Below the pieces are notes generated by a model. It worked only from the letters and a program-made list of their open reading frames with translations, was not told where the DNA came from and made no database searches. Below are positions 12,802-23,841 of a DNA stretch of 64,000 nucleotides, piece after piece (within the stretch, counting starts at the first letter, position 1; each line of letters begins with the position of its first letter). The stretch covers positions 28,357,258 to 28,421,257 of the forward strand of contig CM052354.1 of the NCBI GenBank assembly GCA_028551475.1. Direction: 5' to 3'. Made by a program: the position numbers and the translations under genes. Origin of the DNA: Casuarina equisetifolia. Its lineage: Eukaryota > Streptophyta > Magnoliopsida > Fagales > Casuarinaceae.

Positions 12802-15800
12802 ATGGAACTAAGCACTAATAGGATGATTAGTTTGAATGGAAGAAACTATCATGTTTGGAAGGGTAAGATGAAAGATTTGTTTTATGTGAAGCATTGACAC
12901 TTACCAGTGTTTAGTGAAACAAGACCAAACAACATGAGTGAGGCCGATTGGACTCTTGAGCATAAAATTGTATGCGGGTTCATTCGACAATTTGTAGATG
13001 AGAATGTTTTGAATCACATTAGCAAAAAAACACATGCTCAAACTTTATGGAACAAACTTGAATCTTTGTATGCTCGAAAGACTGGAAATAATAAAATGTA
13101 TTTGATGAAGCAACTTATTAGCTTGAAATACAAAGATGGGCAATCCATATCTGATCATTTGAATGAGTTTCTGGGAATGTTAAATCAACTTTCAGGTATG
13201 AATATGAAGTTTGAAGATGAAGTACAAGGACTTTGGTTACTTGGTACTTTACCAGAATCTTGGGAAACATTTCGTATGTTAGTGAGTAACTCTGCTCCCG
13301 ATAGTATTGTCACTATAGATTTTGCCAAGACTAGTATTTTGAATGAAGAGATGAGAAGAAAGAGTCAGGGTTCTTTGTCTCATTCTGAAGCTTTGGTTGT
13401 TGAAAACAGAGGGAGAAGTCATAGTAGAGGTCCGAGAAGTTATAACAAAAGTCGAAGTAAATCTAGATTGTGACATAAAAATGTAGAGTGCCATCATTGT
13501 GGCAAGATGGGTCATATCAAGAAAAATTGCTTCCAGTTGAAAAATGAAAAGAAGAATGGTAAAGGTAGAAATAAGAAGAAGAAAGTTAATGAAAGTGAGG
13601 AGAAGGACAACAATGATGATGATCGAGTTGCAGCAGCTACTAATGAACTTGTTATTCTGTGCCATGATGATAATGTGAATTTTGCAAGTAATGAGACAAG
13701 TTGGGTAATTGATAGTGGTGCTTCTCTTTATATTACTTCTAAGAGGGAATTCTTTACTTCCTATACTCTTGGAAACTTTGGCACATTGAAAATGGGTAAT
13801 GATTATTTAGCTAAAGTTGCAGGTATGGGAGATGTATGCTTGGAGACTCGTAATGGATCCAAGTTTGTTCTTAAGAATGTTAGACATGTACCAGAAATTT
13901 GCTTGAATTTGATTTCTACCGGACAACTTGATGATGAAGGTTTTTGCAATATCTTCAATAATGGACAATGAAAACTTACTAAGGGTTCATTAGTTATGAC
14001 TAGAGACAAGAAAGAGTCTTTTTTGTATTTATTTCAAGCCAAGATTTCCAAGGACATTTGTAATGTAGTGGAAGATGGAAATGCAAGTGCTTTATGGCAT
14101 AAAAGGTTAAGTCACATGAGTGAGAAAGGCATGAATGTGTTGGCAAAGAAGAACTTGTTATCTGGGATTAAGAGTGCAAAACTTGAGAAGTATACACATT
14201 ATTTAGCTGAAAAACAGAAAAGAGTTTCATTCTATAGTCACCCTCCTTCAAGAAAATCATATTTCTTGGAGTTAGTATACTCAGATGTTTGTGGCCCAGT
14301 TAACCCGAGGACGCTTGGTGGAGCATCCTACTTTGTGACCTTTATTGATGACTACTCAAGAAAGGTTTGGGTTTATGTTTTGATGTTAAAAGATCATGTG
14401 CTAGATGTGTTCAAGCAATTTCAAGTTTCAATAGAGCGACAAACTGGAAAGAAGTTGAAATGTATTCGATCAGACAATGGTGATGAGTACATTGGACTAT
14501 TTGATGAATATTGTAGGCAACATGGTATTTGACATCAGAAGACACCTCCAAAAACAACTCAGTTGAATGGTATAACGGAAAGAATGAATAGGACATTGGT
14601 TGAGAGAGTTAGATGCATGATTTCAAATACTAACATGTCAAAGACATTTTGGGGTGAGACATTACTTACAACAGCTTATGTTTTCAATCTATCTCTAACT
14701 GTTGCTTTAGATGGTGATGTGTTAGATAGAATTTGGTTTGATAAGAATGTTTCCTATAACTATCTAAAAGTATTTGGTTGCAAAGCATTTGTTCATATTC
14801 CAAAGGATGAGAGGTCTAAGTTAAATGTCAAGACACAAGAATGTATATTTCTTGGTTATAATTCTGATGAATTTGGTTACAGGTGTTATGATCCAGCTGT
14901 GAAGAAAATTGTGAGGAGTCATGATGTTGTATTTTTTGAGAATCAAAATATGACAGATATTGGCTAGAGTGAGAAGAATATATCACAAGGCTCTAAGATT
15001 AGTATTGATATTGATCTAATTCCTTCAAATGATTTACAACGATAGTTGCTAGAACAAGTTGAAAGTGATATTCAGTATGATGTTCAGGATTAAGTTCAGA
15101 ATGACCAATAGGGTATAGATAATAGTGACACTCAGATAGATAATGTTGTTGATGTTCAATAGAATCCATCTTTAATTCCACCATTGAGAAGGCCTACTAG
15201 AGATCGCCATCCATCCTTTAGATACTCTATTGAGGAGTATGTATTATTGACTGATGCAGGTGAGCTTGAGAGCTTTGAAGAAGTAGAAATGGATGTGGAT
15301 AAGAAAAAATGAGTTGATGCAATGCAAGATGAGTTGAAATCTTTGCATGATAATCAAACATTTGAGTTGGTGACATTGCCTAAGGACAAGAAAGCTTTGA
15401 AGAATCGTTAGATTTATAGATTGAAGCATGATGAAAATTCTTCACAACCTCGATACAAAACCAGACTAGTTGTTAAAGGTTTCAGTCAGAAAAAGGAAAT
15501 TGATTATGATGAGATTTTCTCACCTGTTGTGAAAATGTCCTTAATTCGAGTGGTTTTGGGATTGGTTGCCAGTCTTGATCTTGAAATTGAGCAAATGAAT
15601 GTAAAGACTGTTTTTCTTCATGGTGACCTAAATGAAGAAATTTATATGGAGCAACCAGAGGGTTTTGAAAAAAAAGGTAAAGAGAACTATGTTTGCAAGC
15701 TAAAGAAAAGTTTATATAACTTAAAACAAGCACCTAGACAATGGTATCGAAAATTTGAGTCTTTTATAGGGAAACAAGCCTATAAGAAGACAAATTCTGA

Positions 15801-16821
15801 TAATTGTGTATTTGTGCAGAAGTTCTCAGATGATGACTTTATCATTCTACTACTTTATGTAGATGACATGCTTATAGTTGGTAAGAATGTTGCAAAAATT
15901 AAAAAGTTGAAGCAAGAGTTAAGTAAGTCATTTTCAATGAAAGACTTAGGCTCAGTGAAGCAAATTCTTGGTATAAGAGTTAGTTGTGATAGAAAAGTCA
16001 AGAAGTTATAGTTGTCTCAAGAAGAGTACATCAAGAAAGTGCTTCAAAGGTTTTGTATGGATAAAGCTAAAGTGGTGAGCACGCCTCTTGCTATACACTT
16101 TAAGTTTAGTAAGAAACAATGTCCTACAGATGAGGAAGACAAAAAAAATATGGAAAGAGTTCCTTATGCTTTGACTGTTGGTTGTTTAATGTATGCAATG
16201 ATTTGTACAAGGCCAGATATAGCTCATGTAGTTGGAGTAGTTAGCAGATTTACTTCTAATCGTAGAAGAGAACATTGGAATGTAGTGAAGTGGATTTTAA
16301 GGTATCTTCGAGGCACTTCTAGTTTGAAACTTTCATTTGGGAGTGATAAGCCTATTCTTGTGGGATATACAGATTCTGATATAGCAGGGGATATTGATAA
16401 TACAAGATCTACTTCAGGCTACTTGATTAAGTTTTCAGGGGGAGCAGTGACATGGCAATCAAGATTACAAAAATGTATTACTTTATCTACAACGGAAGCA
16501 TTATTTATTGCAGCAACGGAAGTGTGTAAAGAATTACTTTGGATGAAGGAATTCATAAAAGAACTTAGTTTCGTGCAAGAAAAGTATGTGTTATTTTGTG
16601 ATAATCAAAGTGCTATACGTCTTGCTAAGAACTTTACTTTTCATTAAAGATCAAAGCATATTGATATAAGGTATCATTATATACGAGATATCATGGAAAC
16701 CAAAGAGGTTACACTTGAAAAAATACATACTGAGGATAATGGTTCTGATATGATGACAAAGGCTCTATGACGAGAAAAATTTGAGTTTTGTTGGCATGAG
16801 GCCGGTTTGAATTGTGCTTGA
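12802..16821 (+). pseudogene. Ty1/copia gag-pol polyprotein, 14 in-frame stops
   Basis: One continuous frame of 1340 codons without net frameshift, but interrupted by stops at about 12895, 13471, 13969, 14530, 14965, 15043, 15091, 15109, 15160, 15310, 15409, 16009, 16645 and 16768. In order: Gag (SISDHLNEF region), a CCHC zinc knuckle (CHHCGKMGHIKKNC near 13495), protease (WVIDSGAS near 13703), integrase (LWHKRLSHMSEKGM, then VTFIDDYSRKVWVYV and SDNGDEY), reverse transcriptase (LYNLKQAPRQWY and LLLYVDDMLIVG) and RNase H (GYTDSDIAGD, LSTTEALFIAA). Integrase before reverse transcriptase places it in Ty1/copia. It cannot encode a functional polyprotein. Splitting it into separate genes would be wrong, since all pieces share one frame. 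Confidence 0.95.
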
Positions 16822-16854
16822 AAAATAGACCTATAGAATCTCCCTCATTTGGGC

Positions 16855-16867
16855 TGGAGGGAGAGAA
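16855..16867 (+). other. Polypurine tract
   Basis: TGGAGGGAGAGAA directly precedes the TGTTGGG start of the 3' LTR. It is the expected primer site for plus-strand synthesis. Confidence 0.75.
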
Positions 16868-16868
16868 T

Positions 16869-17556
16869 TGTTGGGTTGGTCCAGCCCATATTCGGGGACT
16901 TATTATTGGGTTTAATTAGGGTAATGTGGCTCTAAGGTTTAAAAAGAAAAATAGAGGATTTTTCTTTAGAGAAGAGGTGAGTGGCCGTCAAAAAGAAAAG
17001 AGAGAGAGAAAAGAAAAGAACAGAATTTTGCAAGAATTAGAGGCCCTACGTAGCAGTTGATCAAACGTCTAATCAAGGTCAATCTGTGGTCCGATTGAGC
17101 TGATTTTTTTGTCAGCAGGTTCGGGATTGGGTGTTCTTCATTGTGAACGGTTGGATCATCGTTTGGAGCTTTTGAAGTCAGCAGATCTTGGTCGAAAATC
17201 TGAATGATATTTCTCCAACTTTTCTTGGTTAAGTTGTTGTTTACAACTTGTTCTTCACTATTCATTGGTGATTCTATTATTGTTGAATCAGTAAATCTTA
17301 GTCATGTTGCTATTGTTAAGGACTTCATTGGATTGTAACCTAATGATTTATATAGTGGAGATTTGGGTGGACTCCGTGATCGGTCCCGTGGTATTTTTAT
17401 CCTTCACATTGGAGGGGTTTTTTCACGTAGAAATTCTTTTGTGTTAAGTGTGATATTTGCTTATTCTACTTGTGATTCAAATACATCATTGGTGTTTTAG
17501 TATTTCCTCACAAGTTCAATCAAAGTGGGAAACGTTATACGTCGTTTTTCCCATCA
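16869..17556 (+). repeat. Full-length 3' LTR of copia element
   Basis: About 688 bases from TGTTGGG after the polypurine tract to CCATCA, with the usual TG...CA ends. It contains TTTATATAGTGG near 17347, which could be the element's TATA box. Confidence 0.85.
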
Positions 17557-19180
17557 ATTTAGTCGGAGATAAAGTCACCCATGATATCGATTGAACATTT
17601 CTTAGCTTTCTCGGTGTAGAAAAGCTAGGAGATATCACTTATACCATTGATCAACACATGCAATGTCAATAGTAGAAAAAGGAAAGAAACAAGGAAAGTC
17701 TCTTTACATTAAATTCCATTCGGGTCAAGGATGAACTTCCAGTGGAGGGAAGAATCCATTCTTCAATCTGTGATGAAAACGACTTGTGAGGATCCTGTTG
17801 AAGACCTCAGGGGACCTTCTTTACGTTTCAGTGGACGAAGCTTTATTCGGTGCCTTTCCGCCGTCGCAATGTCGGAACCTCATACAGTGGAGTCCACTTT
17901 GATTCTGAGATTCCCAAAGATATTTGAATGTGTTCAATGGATGGCCTGTATGATGGTACAATGACCTTGACGTCTCCAACTCATGATAATTTTGAGTACA
18001 CGGTCACCCATTACTCGAAGCTCGAATCAAGAGAAGCTAGCAAGGCCGGACCACCATGTTTCTTACTTATTTTGACTTTATAGAAACATATTAATAATAA
18101 AAAAATCATCTTTAAAATAAAATACATATTCTGAGGACCTAAAGTTACAGAGGTCGATGTGTCCTGAAAATCTAAATCATCCTGATACTGTTAAAAGGAT
18201 GTCCCATCACGTTTTAGAAGTTTATGGGAACTTTGGAAACAACAAGACAGAAGCTCCAACGAAGGAAGTGATTGATTGTCTTTCGACAGAAGTATATGTA
18301 ACGGCAAAGAGAAATTCAAGGGATGCCACATAATCAATACTTTTACTTCCGAGAGCTTTGTAATATTCAAATGAACAAGAAATTGTAAATGACTAGAGAA
18401 GGGCCTAAAACATATCCACGTGAATTTAATCAACATGATCTTATCGTTAGTCATACAAGACAGAAACATTCTGGCTGTAGTGAAGGCCGACGTACAAGAT
18501 GTGGCACACACACAGCAACTGGCTATTAACTCTCTTGTAGAAATCCTTGCAAACCTAACTCGGTATTAAGGCCATTTCTAGCTATATACTTTTGGGTTGA
18601 TTTGTTATGACCACGGTATTAAGCCCATTTCTGGCCATAAGATACAACGCCAGACCCTACGTGCCAAAGCAGCTCTGCTGAAACTGCTACTTCCATTAAA
18701 TTTTTAGCAACCAATGTTTTACTTTCGGCGCTGTCTTTTTCTCCAACAACATGACAACAAAGATTTCGATGAGTTTCTCTTTGGCGAACTTGGAAACCAC
18801 TAACTACGTAAACATCGTTGGGATTCCTCTTGTAGTTTCTTGATGAACATCCGATGATTTGTCTTAGTTTCCTTATTTATATGCAAGTTTTAGTTCGAGC
18901 CATTAGTTGTCCATATTTGATATTATCGACATTGCTGTCCATTTCAGATTGAGCAATGGACAAATTAAGAAATCGAGTATGAGAATCTCTTTAAGAAGAA
19001 GATAAGATTTAATGTTGGAGAGAACTTCAAAGATGACAATAACTATGGTATCATTGTGCCCATGGACAGGATTATCTTAGGTATTTCCGCCTGTAAGCCT
19101 ATTTATTTCCCTTCCAAAACGCTCATTCAACCCGTTTCCAATCTTGCCTTTTCATTGATTATTTCCTGTTAGAGGATTCA
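17557..19180. other. Intergenic, with a possible gene relic
   Basis: Between about 17700 and 18060 composition is more gene-like, and short uninterrupted stretches occur in two plus-strand frames separated by stops, which suggests an old gene fragment of unknown family. The remainder is AT-rich and contains the upstream region of the gene at 19181. Confidence 0.35.
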
Positions 19181-19783
19181 ATGGGCTTGAGTTTAAGCTC
19201 AAGGATGTCTTCTAGGTCAGATGAATTCACTACATGCATTAGATCAACAATCGTCGATCTAATGAAACCAGAGTGCTTGAAGGTGGAGCAGAACAAGAAG
19301 AAGAGGCAGTCTCACCTACCAAACAGGGAGATTTCAGAAGTGAGAAGCTTCACTCTGGAGGAGTTGCTCGAGGATTCTCCGGTCAGGTCATCGGATTGCT
19401 CCATAGGATCTAAAAGGGTGCACCCATCTGCAGGTAGGAATCCTACAGCTTTAATTTCCGGAGCAAGAGACAACTTCTCCATGGAGAAAAGTTTATATTT
19501 TAACAGTGAATCTGGAGGATTCCGTACTGGCTTATCCTATAAAGCAAAAGACAGCTTCATCTTGAACAAGAAGGTACGTGCAGACGAAGAAGATGAAGAA
19601 GATATAGAGCTTTCTGCAAGACGCAGAAGTGAAAGTCGGGGTTCGAAGAGGGTGGTCAGGTTTACATTGCCTAAAAAGGACGACATTTTATTTTACACGC
19701 CGGAAAGGGAAGTCAATTGCAGAAGGAGTTTGGCACAAAGGCTGGCGATTCATGAGCTGCTAGCGATCAACTCTGTTGCTTGA
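19181..19783 (+). CDS. Unrecognised 200-residue protein, single exon
   Basis: An uninterrupted frame of 200 residues with coding-like composition in an AT-rich setting. I do not recognise the family. It has no signal peptide or membrane span. It is hydrophilic, with a basic patch (QNKKKRQ near residue 37), a FTLEELLEDSPVRSSD segment near 57-72, an acidic run (DEEDEEDIE near 135-143) followed by RRRSESRGSKR, and a C-terminal block with FTLPKKDDILFYTPERE and RRSLAQRLAIHELL. The basic and acidic patches would suit a nuclear or regulatory protein, but that is inference only. The ATG at 19181 is the first in frame. It stands alone in 6 kb of otherwise gene-poor DNA next to the retrotransposon. Confidence 0.65.
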   Translation: MGLSLSSRMSSRSDEFTTCIRSTIVDLMKPECLKVEQNKKKRQSHLPNREISEVRSFTLEELLEDSPVRSSDCSIGSKRVHPSAGRNPTALISGARDNFSMEKSLYFNSESGGFRTGLSYKAKDSFILNKKVRADEEDEEDIELSARRRSESRGSKRVVRFTLPKKDDILFYTPEREVNCRRSLAQRLAIHELLAINSVA

Positions 19784-22228
19784 AAAGTAGATATTAATAA
19801 TCTACACGAGACATGTCTTTTATAAAGGTCTTTCCATTGGTATTGTTTTTTCATTCGTTTCTTTCAATAAGCATATCAAATGTGCCGCACAAATATCCAT
19901 TACACACCTTCGAATTGTCAACGATTGTCATCTGTAGTAGTTCTTGAAACAAATGTCTTTGTGCAATAACAGTATGATGATATATCAAGCATTTATGGAT
20001 AGTTTAAAGTTAAACAGGAAGTATACCTCTTATATGAGACTTTTTTCCTTGATATTTTTCTCTGACAAACTCTTGCACGTATTCTTCCCTTCTTTTTGTC
20101 TTCAAATAACTCATTACATTTTTCTTTACAGCTCTTCCTTTTTACTAATTTTTTGCATCACTTTACTCGTTAATAAGCCTCGACACATCGCTGTTTTCTC
20201 AAATCATCATCACTAAATTCGTCAGTGAGGTGGCTAGGGTTGCCAGGCCACAAAAACCATATGATAGGATGTCTACCTCGCCATTAACTAGCGTGCTTCT
20301 GTTTCCTGTCGTCTCCTTAACAAGCTGCCCATATTGTTAAGTCGCCTTTTAACCGGTTGTTAGTTTGCGGTGAATATGCTTACTATAGTGAAGTCTTTAC
20401 TTCTATGCAATTCACATACATATATCTTCTTTTAATGGGCTTGTAATTTAGTAGTTATTTATTGACTACTTAGAACTTAGATCATAAGCTCGACACCCAC
20501 GTCCTAATTTTTTTTACTTAATAATAATAATCAAAAGAGAGAATAAATATCTTTTACAATACCACAAGAAAGAAGTATGACAGGTAGGGAATCGTTCATT
20601 GCCTTACTTTCTGACCTGATGATACTTCTTCTGATCAAGATAAAGCTCTAGGATTCAACCTATCTTAAACGATGGATTTATCATTCAACCTATCTTAAAG
20701 GGACCCATACAAATGCTACATGGGCTTTTGGGCAACATAAAGAAGGAGGTTATGTATGCTTTTTAACGATTGTTTTATTGGGCATGAGTTTAACAGATGG
20801 ATCTTCTCGATTTCTAAATTTTGAAAAACTGTGATGTTACTTCATGTTGTCTCCTTTCGCATTGGGGTGGTCTTTTTTCTATACTGGCGTCATGTTCTCA
20901 AATCACTTTTGGTACATAATGTGTCATATAATTGATTGCTCCAAGGAATTCTTTTTCTTTGTAGCTTAATCTTCTTCTTTTCTGGGTCAGATCCTTAGTA
21001 GTTAAGAAAGCAGGGTGAAAATGACAAAAGAAGCAAATTAGTTGAAAACCATGTGACAGAACGGCGTCATCTGAAATTGACAAGGGAAGGAGCGAGCTAA
21101 CTCCACCTGAAATTTCCTCAAACTCTCCATTATATCCGCCAAAGCTTTCAAAATTGGATTATTCTCAGCCATTTGTGTGTAGCGATTTAAAGCTTATATG
21201 GCTGTAATTGGAGAAGACAAATGGAGGAATTAGTTGGCGAAAGCGTGCCACTTCACAAGTGGCCCAAAGGTATATTGTCATTTAGGTAGAAACAAATATC
21301 CCATATCTTTAATTAAGTCAAACATGTCAAAATCGAGGAGAGAAAAACAGAAAGCCCCGCCAAATTGCTATACAAATTAGAGAAGTGTGTTGTTCATGTT
21401 AAACCTAAGGGTGACACTTTTTCTTTTTAACTCACAAACTCTTGGAATGCTGAACTCGAGATCAAAACATCTAAGAAAATATTTGCTTATTACTGAATTA
21501 AACGCTTATCAATCCTAAAGGATAAACAAAAAAAATATTAAGCTAAAACATAAATAGTCTAAAAGTTATTATTTTTTAGTACAACCCTAGAATTGTTAGA
21601 AAAATTCTCTCCTAAAATAAAAAACATATAAACATATAAGAAGATATTAAACTTTACTATAATGAAATAAGATAAGCACTGTTTTTAACAATTTGCATGT
21701 TCACTCGGTAAACAATTGTTTCTGGATATAAGACTTTCCCATCACAAGGTGGGTCGTTATCTTCAAAAAATGTCCACCTGCACATGCTTTTGGCCAGACA
21801 ATAGCTAGCGGGCAAAGAAGTACAGCGCTGCGTAGCTACCATTTGCACCACAAGTCGTATCTTCCCCGCGGTAGTGTGTTAGGTTCAAGAGGGTATCTAG
21901 TTTTATGGTTTGTCGACTAGTTAGGTTCTCTTTTGGCATTTTCGTCCACCACCAAAGACATGGGGGCGTGCTGGTAATTGCCTAGTTTGGCTGAAGATAT
22001 AAGATACAATAACTTGCACCGGCCATTCATAAATCCGAGGAGTGCAAAAACGGTGAGGGGTAAGTATATGTGGGCTCACTCTCACTAGTCATTACTGCAT
22101 GTAGTATTTAGAAAGGAAGCTGCTAGGAAAAGCAGTGCCTTGTCGAGCCAAAAGAGGCCCTTTATCTCTGTTTCGTAGAGCAGTTTTAAACCAAGGGAGA
22201 GCGAAACCTGTCTTAGATTACAGTAGCA
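19784..22228. other. Intergenic, no gene seen
   Basis: Scattered short frames only. The last ~200 bases should hold the promoter and leader of the phytocyanin gene. No repeats longer than simple AT runs were noticed. Confidence 0.5.
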
Positions 22229-23287
22229 ATGGCTGGACTGAAGATGGTGGCTGTTGCACTCCTTGTGATCTCGGTGAGCATCGGATGTAAGTCGGTCGGA
22301 GCCCAGATGCACCATGTGGTGGGAGGCGACCGTGGCTGGGATCCATCTTCCGATATCCCTTCCTGGTCCGCCGGAAGAATCTACAGGGTCGGAGACAAGA
22401 TCTGTAAGCCCTTTCTCTCCCTCCCTCTCTCTTGCAGTAAGCTCGGAAATAGTAGATACGAGGAAATGAAGACTGGTAGTTGGTGTTTGCTGGTTTCCTT
22501 TTGTTTTATTTTCCCTCCTTTTTGTTCTCGGCCTTCGCGCTTTCCCTCACATATATTCAACGGCCAGCTGTTATACTTTTGAAGCAATAATTAATCAAAC
22601 ATCTTAGTAATTAGATGCATTTTTTCATCGTAGTAGTTTAACATAAACCATCTTGCAGTATTGCCTTTTGTGTAAATTTTGAACCTATTCACACTTATAT
22701 GAGTTTTAAAAAAGATGTAAACTCTAGTAATGTATGATTAAATATTTACTGCATAACCTTCGTGCATGGGATATGCTCTTGTGATCCTTTTACTTTAAAT
22801 TACAAGAAAACGAAGAGATATAAAGTCCTCTTCCCTTTTTTTGGGGGCTTTTTTTTTTTTCCTTTAGTTGCATGTTAGCAGTCAAACAAGGCTCGGACTT
22901 AATGTTTCCTCCTTGTGTGGAATGGCAGGGTTCATGTACTCTGCAGTGGACGAAAGCATCGCCGAGGTGAAAAGCAAGGAGGAATACGAGTCGTGCGATG
23001 TAAGCAACCCCATCAGGATGTACACCGACGGCCTGGATAGCATTCCACTGGAAGAGGAAGGCATCAGGTACTTCACTAGCAAAAACTCTGAAAACTGCAA
23101 GAACGGCCTGAAGTTACACGTGGAGGTGCTGCCTGAGGGAGCACCTGAAACTCCAAAACTCCGCACATCTGAGGGCTCCCACTCGGCGGTGGCTGCCGGG
23201 CCCACTACTCCTTCCGCCTCAGCCCATCTCATCGGAAGCTTCATCCTCTTGGCCTTGGGATTTCTTTGCTATGCTGTTGGCGTCTAG
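22229..23287 (+). CDS. Early nodulin-like protein (phytocyanin without copper ligands)
   Basis: Two exons, 22229-22403 and 22929-23287, join within a Trp codon (VGDKI-W-FMYS), the usual phytocyanin intron position, giving 177 residues. Layout: signal peptide to about residue 25; plastocyanin-like domain from about 26 to 128 (HHVVGGDRGWD, SWSAGRIYRVGDKI, EEYESCD, YFTSKNSENCKNGLKLHV); a Pro/Ser/Thr/Ala-rich arabinogalactan-like linker; and a hydrophobic C-terminal tail typical of a GPI-anchor signal. The two disulphide cysteines remain. The positions of the copper-binding His, Cys and His are replaced (no His after FMYS, Ser in YFTS, Asn before the last Cys). It should therefore be a non-copper early nodulin-like protein on the outer plasma membrane. 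Its ligand is unknown. Confidence 0.92.
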
Positions 23288-23841
23288 AGGCACTCAGTCT
23301 GTTGTTTGTTTGGTTTTGACTCGTCATGTAGTAAATTCAAATCTGCACTACTTTCAAGTATGAAAGTACCTACCATGTATTGGTTTGTTATGGATTGCGA
23401 GTGATGAAATATTATGCTAAATTTTGTATTAATTTTATATAATCGTCAATATGCCTGTAGCCTAAATATGTTACAGCTCACTTAACTTTAGGCATTTTCA
23501 AGACCTGATTCCTGATTTGGGTTTGGTGAACTTTGGAAGGCCAAATTCAAAGAAGAAATGAATACAAAAAGGCTGTTAGTACTGAGGTCTTTCCGTTACC
23601 CCCCCTACAGTATTATACAGAAGAATCAGAATGCAAGAAAATTGCATGGAGACTTTACAGTTCATGAATCAGTACAAAGTTAACGATGTTAATTATAAAT
23701 TGCTGGATAGCTCTGAGTGGAAGTAGATCTTATACAAAGCAAATTCTGTGCGTCAGGGGTTTTTTCTTTTAACATTTTTTCATGGGGGACAGAAGAACGG
23801 GATCAGCTGCAAGAAAGATGCATTGTTCGTACTGGATCCAG
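23288..23841. other. 3' flanks of two convergent genes
   Basis: Contains the 3' untranslated regions of the phytocyanin (+) and of TFIIF alpha (-). No further coding sequence is seen. Confidence 0.55.

Larger units (their letters stand above)
12258..17556 (+). mobile_element. Degenerate Ty1/copia LTR retrotransposon
   Basis: A 5'-truncated LTR, primer-binding site, gag-pol frame, polypurine tract and full 3' LTR are all present in order on the plus strand. LTR divergence of roughly 6 percent (by-eye count) points to an old insertion. It lies between CDP-diacylglycerol synthase and the unrecognised gene at 19.2 kb. Confidence 0.92.

Noticed and set aside
12907..16647. Six separate plus-strand frames as separate genes
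   Set aside because: All share one reading frame and together form a single copia gag-pol pseudogene broken by stops.
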